NCBI GenBank assembly: GCA_963793645.1
Contig: CAWCAW010000009.1
Span: 1-64,000 of the forward strand
From: CAWCAW01 sp963793645
Lineage (GTDB): Bacteria; Actinomycetota; Acidimicrobiia; Acidimicrobiales; UBA8190
Direction: 5' to 3'
DNA length: 64,000 nt
The notes beneath the pieces were generated by a model. The model ran no database searches, was not told where the DNA came from, and saw nothing but the letters and a program-made list of their open reading frames with translations. Below, in pieces: positions 62,794 to 64,000 of this stretch (position 1 is its first letter; each line of letters starts with the position of its first letter). A program made the translations under genes and the position numbers.

Positions 62794-64000
62794 GTGAGCG
62801 AACTTCCCAGGGCCGACCTCGGGGCCGCCGCCGGCGCCGTGGCGGTGGCATCCGCCGTGGTCGAACAGCGGTCGTGGCCACGTCTGGCGGCGTCGCCGGA
62901 CACTGGCAGCGAGCAGGTGCTCGCGTACGACCTGGCCCACGCCGCGGCTGCAGTTCGCACGGCCGAGGCGGTGCTCGAGTACGGCGCCAAAGGCCACGAC
63001 GAAGCTGCTTTGGCGTGTGCGTTCGTCGCCGACGCGCTGGCTGACCTGGGCAGCCGCATGGCGGGCCGTCACCGCGCCTGGGGGGCCCAGCCCGGTTGGA
63101 TGGAGCCGCAGCCGAATTCGTCGAGCGCTACCGGGACCCCGCTTATCTCGCCGCGCTGTGCGGGACCGAGGGCGATCGGCACCTCGACGAGGACTTCACC
63201 TTCGTGCGCGAAACCTTCCATCGCTTCGCCGAGGACCAGATCCGGCCCCGGGCGGAACATGTCCACCGTCACCAACGCCGACATCCCCGAGGAGATCATC
63301 TCGGGCCTGGCCGAGCTCGGCGGGTTCGGCCTGTCGGTTCCGGAGTCCTACGGCGGGTTCGCGTCGGGTGGCGAGAGCGACTACATGGGCATGGTCATCG
63401 CCACCGAGGAACTGGCGTGGGGATCGCTCGGTATGGGCGGGTCACTCATCACCCGTCCCGAGATTCTCTCTCGCGCCTTGGTCAACGGGCGGCACCGAAG
63501 AGCAGAAAATGCACTGGCTTCCTCGACTGGCCTCGGGCGAAGTCATGGGGGCCGTGGCGGTCACCGAACCTGACTACGGCTCCGACGTCGCCTCGGTGAT
63601 CACGGCCGCCACGCCGGGCGACGGCGGCTGGCGGATCAACGGCACCAAGACGTGGTGCACCTTCGCGGCGCGCGCCGACTGCCTTGATGCTGCTGGCGCG
63701 CACCAACCCCGATCGCAGCCTCGGACATCGGGGGCTGTCATTGTTCGTCGTGCCCAAGCCGAGAGGGGACGGTCACGGCTTTGCCTTCACCCAGGAAGAT
63801 GCCACCGGGCCCGGCGGTCGGACCGGGGCCGCATGGAGGGCCGGCCCATCGACACCCTCGGGTACCGAGGTATGCACTCCTACGAGGTCGCCTTCGAGAA
63901 TTGGTTCGTCCCCGATTCCTGTCTCATCGGTGAATCCGGTGGCGTCGGCCGTGGCTTCTACCTGCAGATGCAAGGTTTCGAAAACGGCCGCTTGCAGACG
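62794..64000 (+). CDS. acyl-CoA dehydrogenase family protein, partial, several frameshifts
   Basis: Runs off the right edge. The N-terminal extension (EQVLAYDLAHAAAAVRTAEAVL) precedes the usual fold: RYRDPAYLAALC, FVRETFHRFAEDQIRPRAEHV, EEIISGLAELGGFGLSVPESYGGF, ATEELAWGSLGMGGSL, the flavin-binding VMGAVAVTEPDYGSDVASV and GWRINGTKTWCTFA, then GYRGMHSYEVAFENWFVPDS. To read this, the frame must change near 63090, 63262, 63488, 63683 and again at about 63820. The start is GTG 62794. The large form with an N-terminal helical domain is common in actinobacteria. Substrate unknown. Confidence 0.75.

Overview
The window is high-GC DNA of an actinobacterium. GTG starts are frequent, starts overlap stops by 4 bases throughout, and the gene set (SufS/SufU iron-sulfur assembly, LCP protein, actinobacterial-type CysDN/CysH/NirA, F420-type oxidoreductase, many small actinobacterial hypothetical families) fits an uncultured Acidimicrobiia-like organism. 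That placement is an inference from gene content, not from a marker gene. Several genes carry single-base frameshifts and the last 3 kb carry many, so the sequence probably contains assembly errors, worst at the right end.

Region by region. 1-4.0 kb: a LuxR/MalT-type ATPase regulator (cut by the window edge) and an MFS transporter. 4.28-12.98 kb: a probable old genomic island bounded by a 79-bp imperfect direct repeat that includes the 3' half of tRNA-Ala(CGC). It carries a two-component system, a lipoprotein, a MacAB-like efflux set and a coupled three-gene cassette of unknown function, but no integrase. 13-15.8 kb: translin-like protein, a membrane protein, an ABC ATPase and a small hypothetical. 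15.7-22.6 kb: assimilatory sulfate reduction in two divergent operons. CysDN makes APS, CysH reduces it to sulfite, and NirA/SirA with an overlapping FrhB-like F420 oxidoreductase reduces sulfite; a Met8-type enzyme supplies siroheme. 22.7-28.1 kb: MarR regulator, ALDH/acyl-CoA ligase/MFS operon, sirtuin. 28.2-31.9 kb: FGGY kinase, sphingosine-1-phosphate-lyase-like enzyme and GNAT in one coupled operon. 32-35.2 kb: Thr-rich lipoprotein and glycogen-debranching enzyme.

35.3-54.9 kb: iron-sulfur cluster assembly, scattered. sufC1-sufS-sufU lie on the plus strand; sufD, a Rieske ferredoxin and sufC2, followed by an LCP gene, lie on the minus strand; sufB lies 11.5 kb away, behind a patch of poorly conserved accessory genes (41.9-53.4 kb). 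sufB and sufC1 share a near-identical operator-like sequence. 54.9-64 kb: oligopeptidase B, RmlC-like epimerase, flavin reductase, MBL hydrolase, epoxide-hydrolase-like protein, MutY, MaoC, a DUF6941-like protein, a broken methyltransferase and a broken acyl-CoA dehydrogenase running off the end.

The observations most worth following are the split F420/siroheme sulfite reductase pair, the kinase/S1P-lyase operon, the tRNA-bounded island with its uncharacterised cassette, and the shared suf operator together with the split suf locus.
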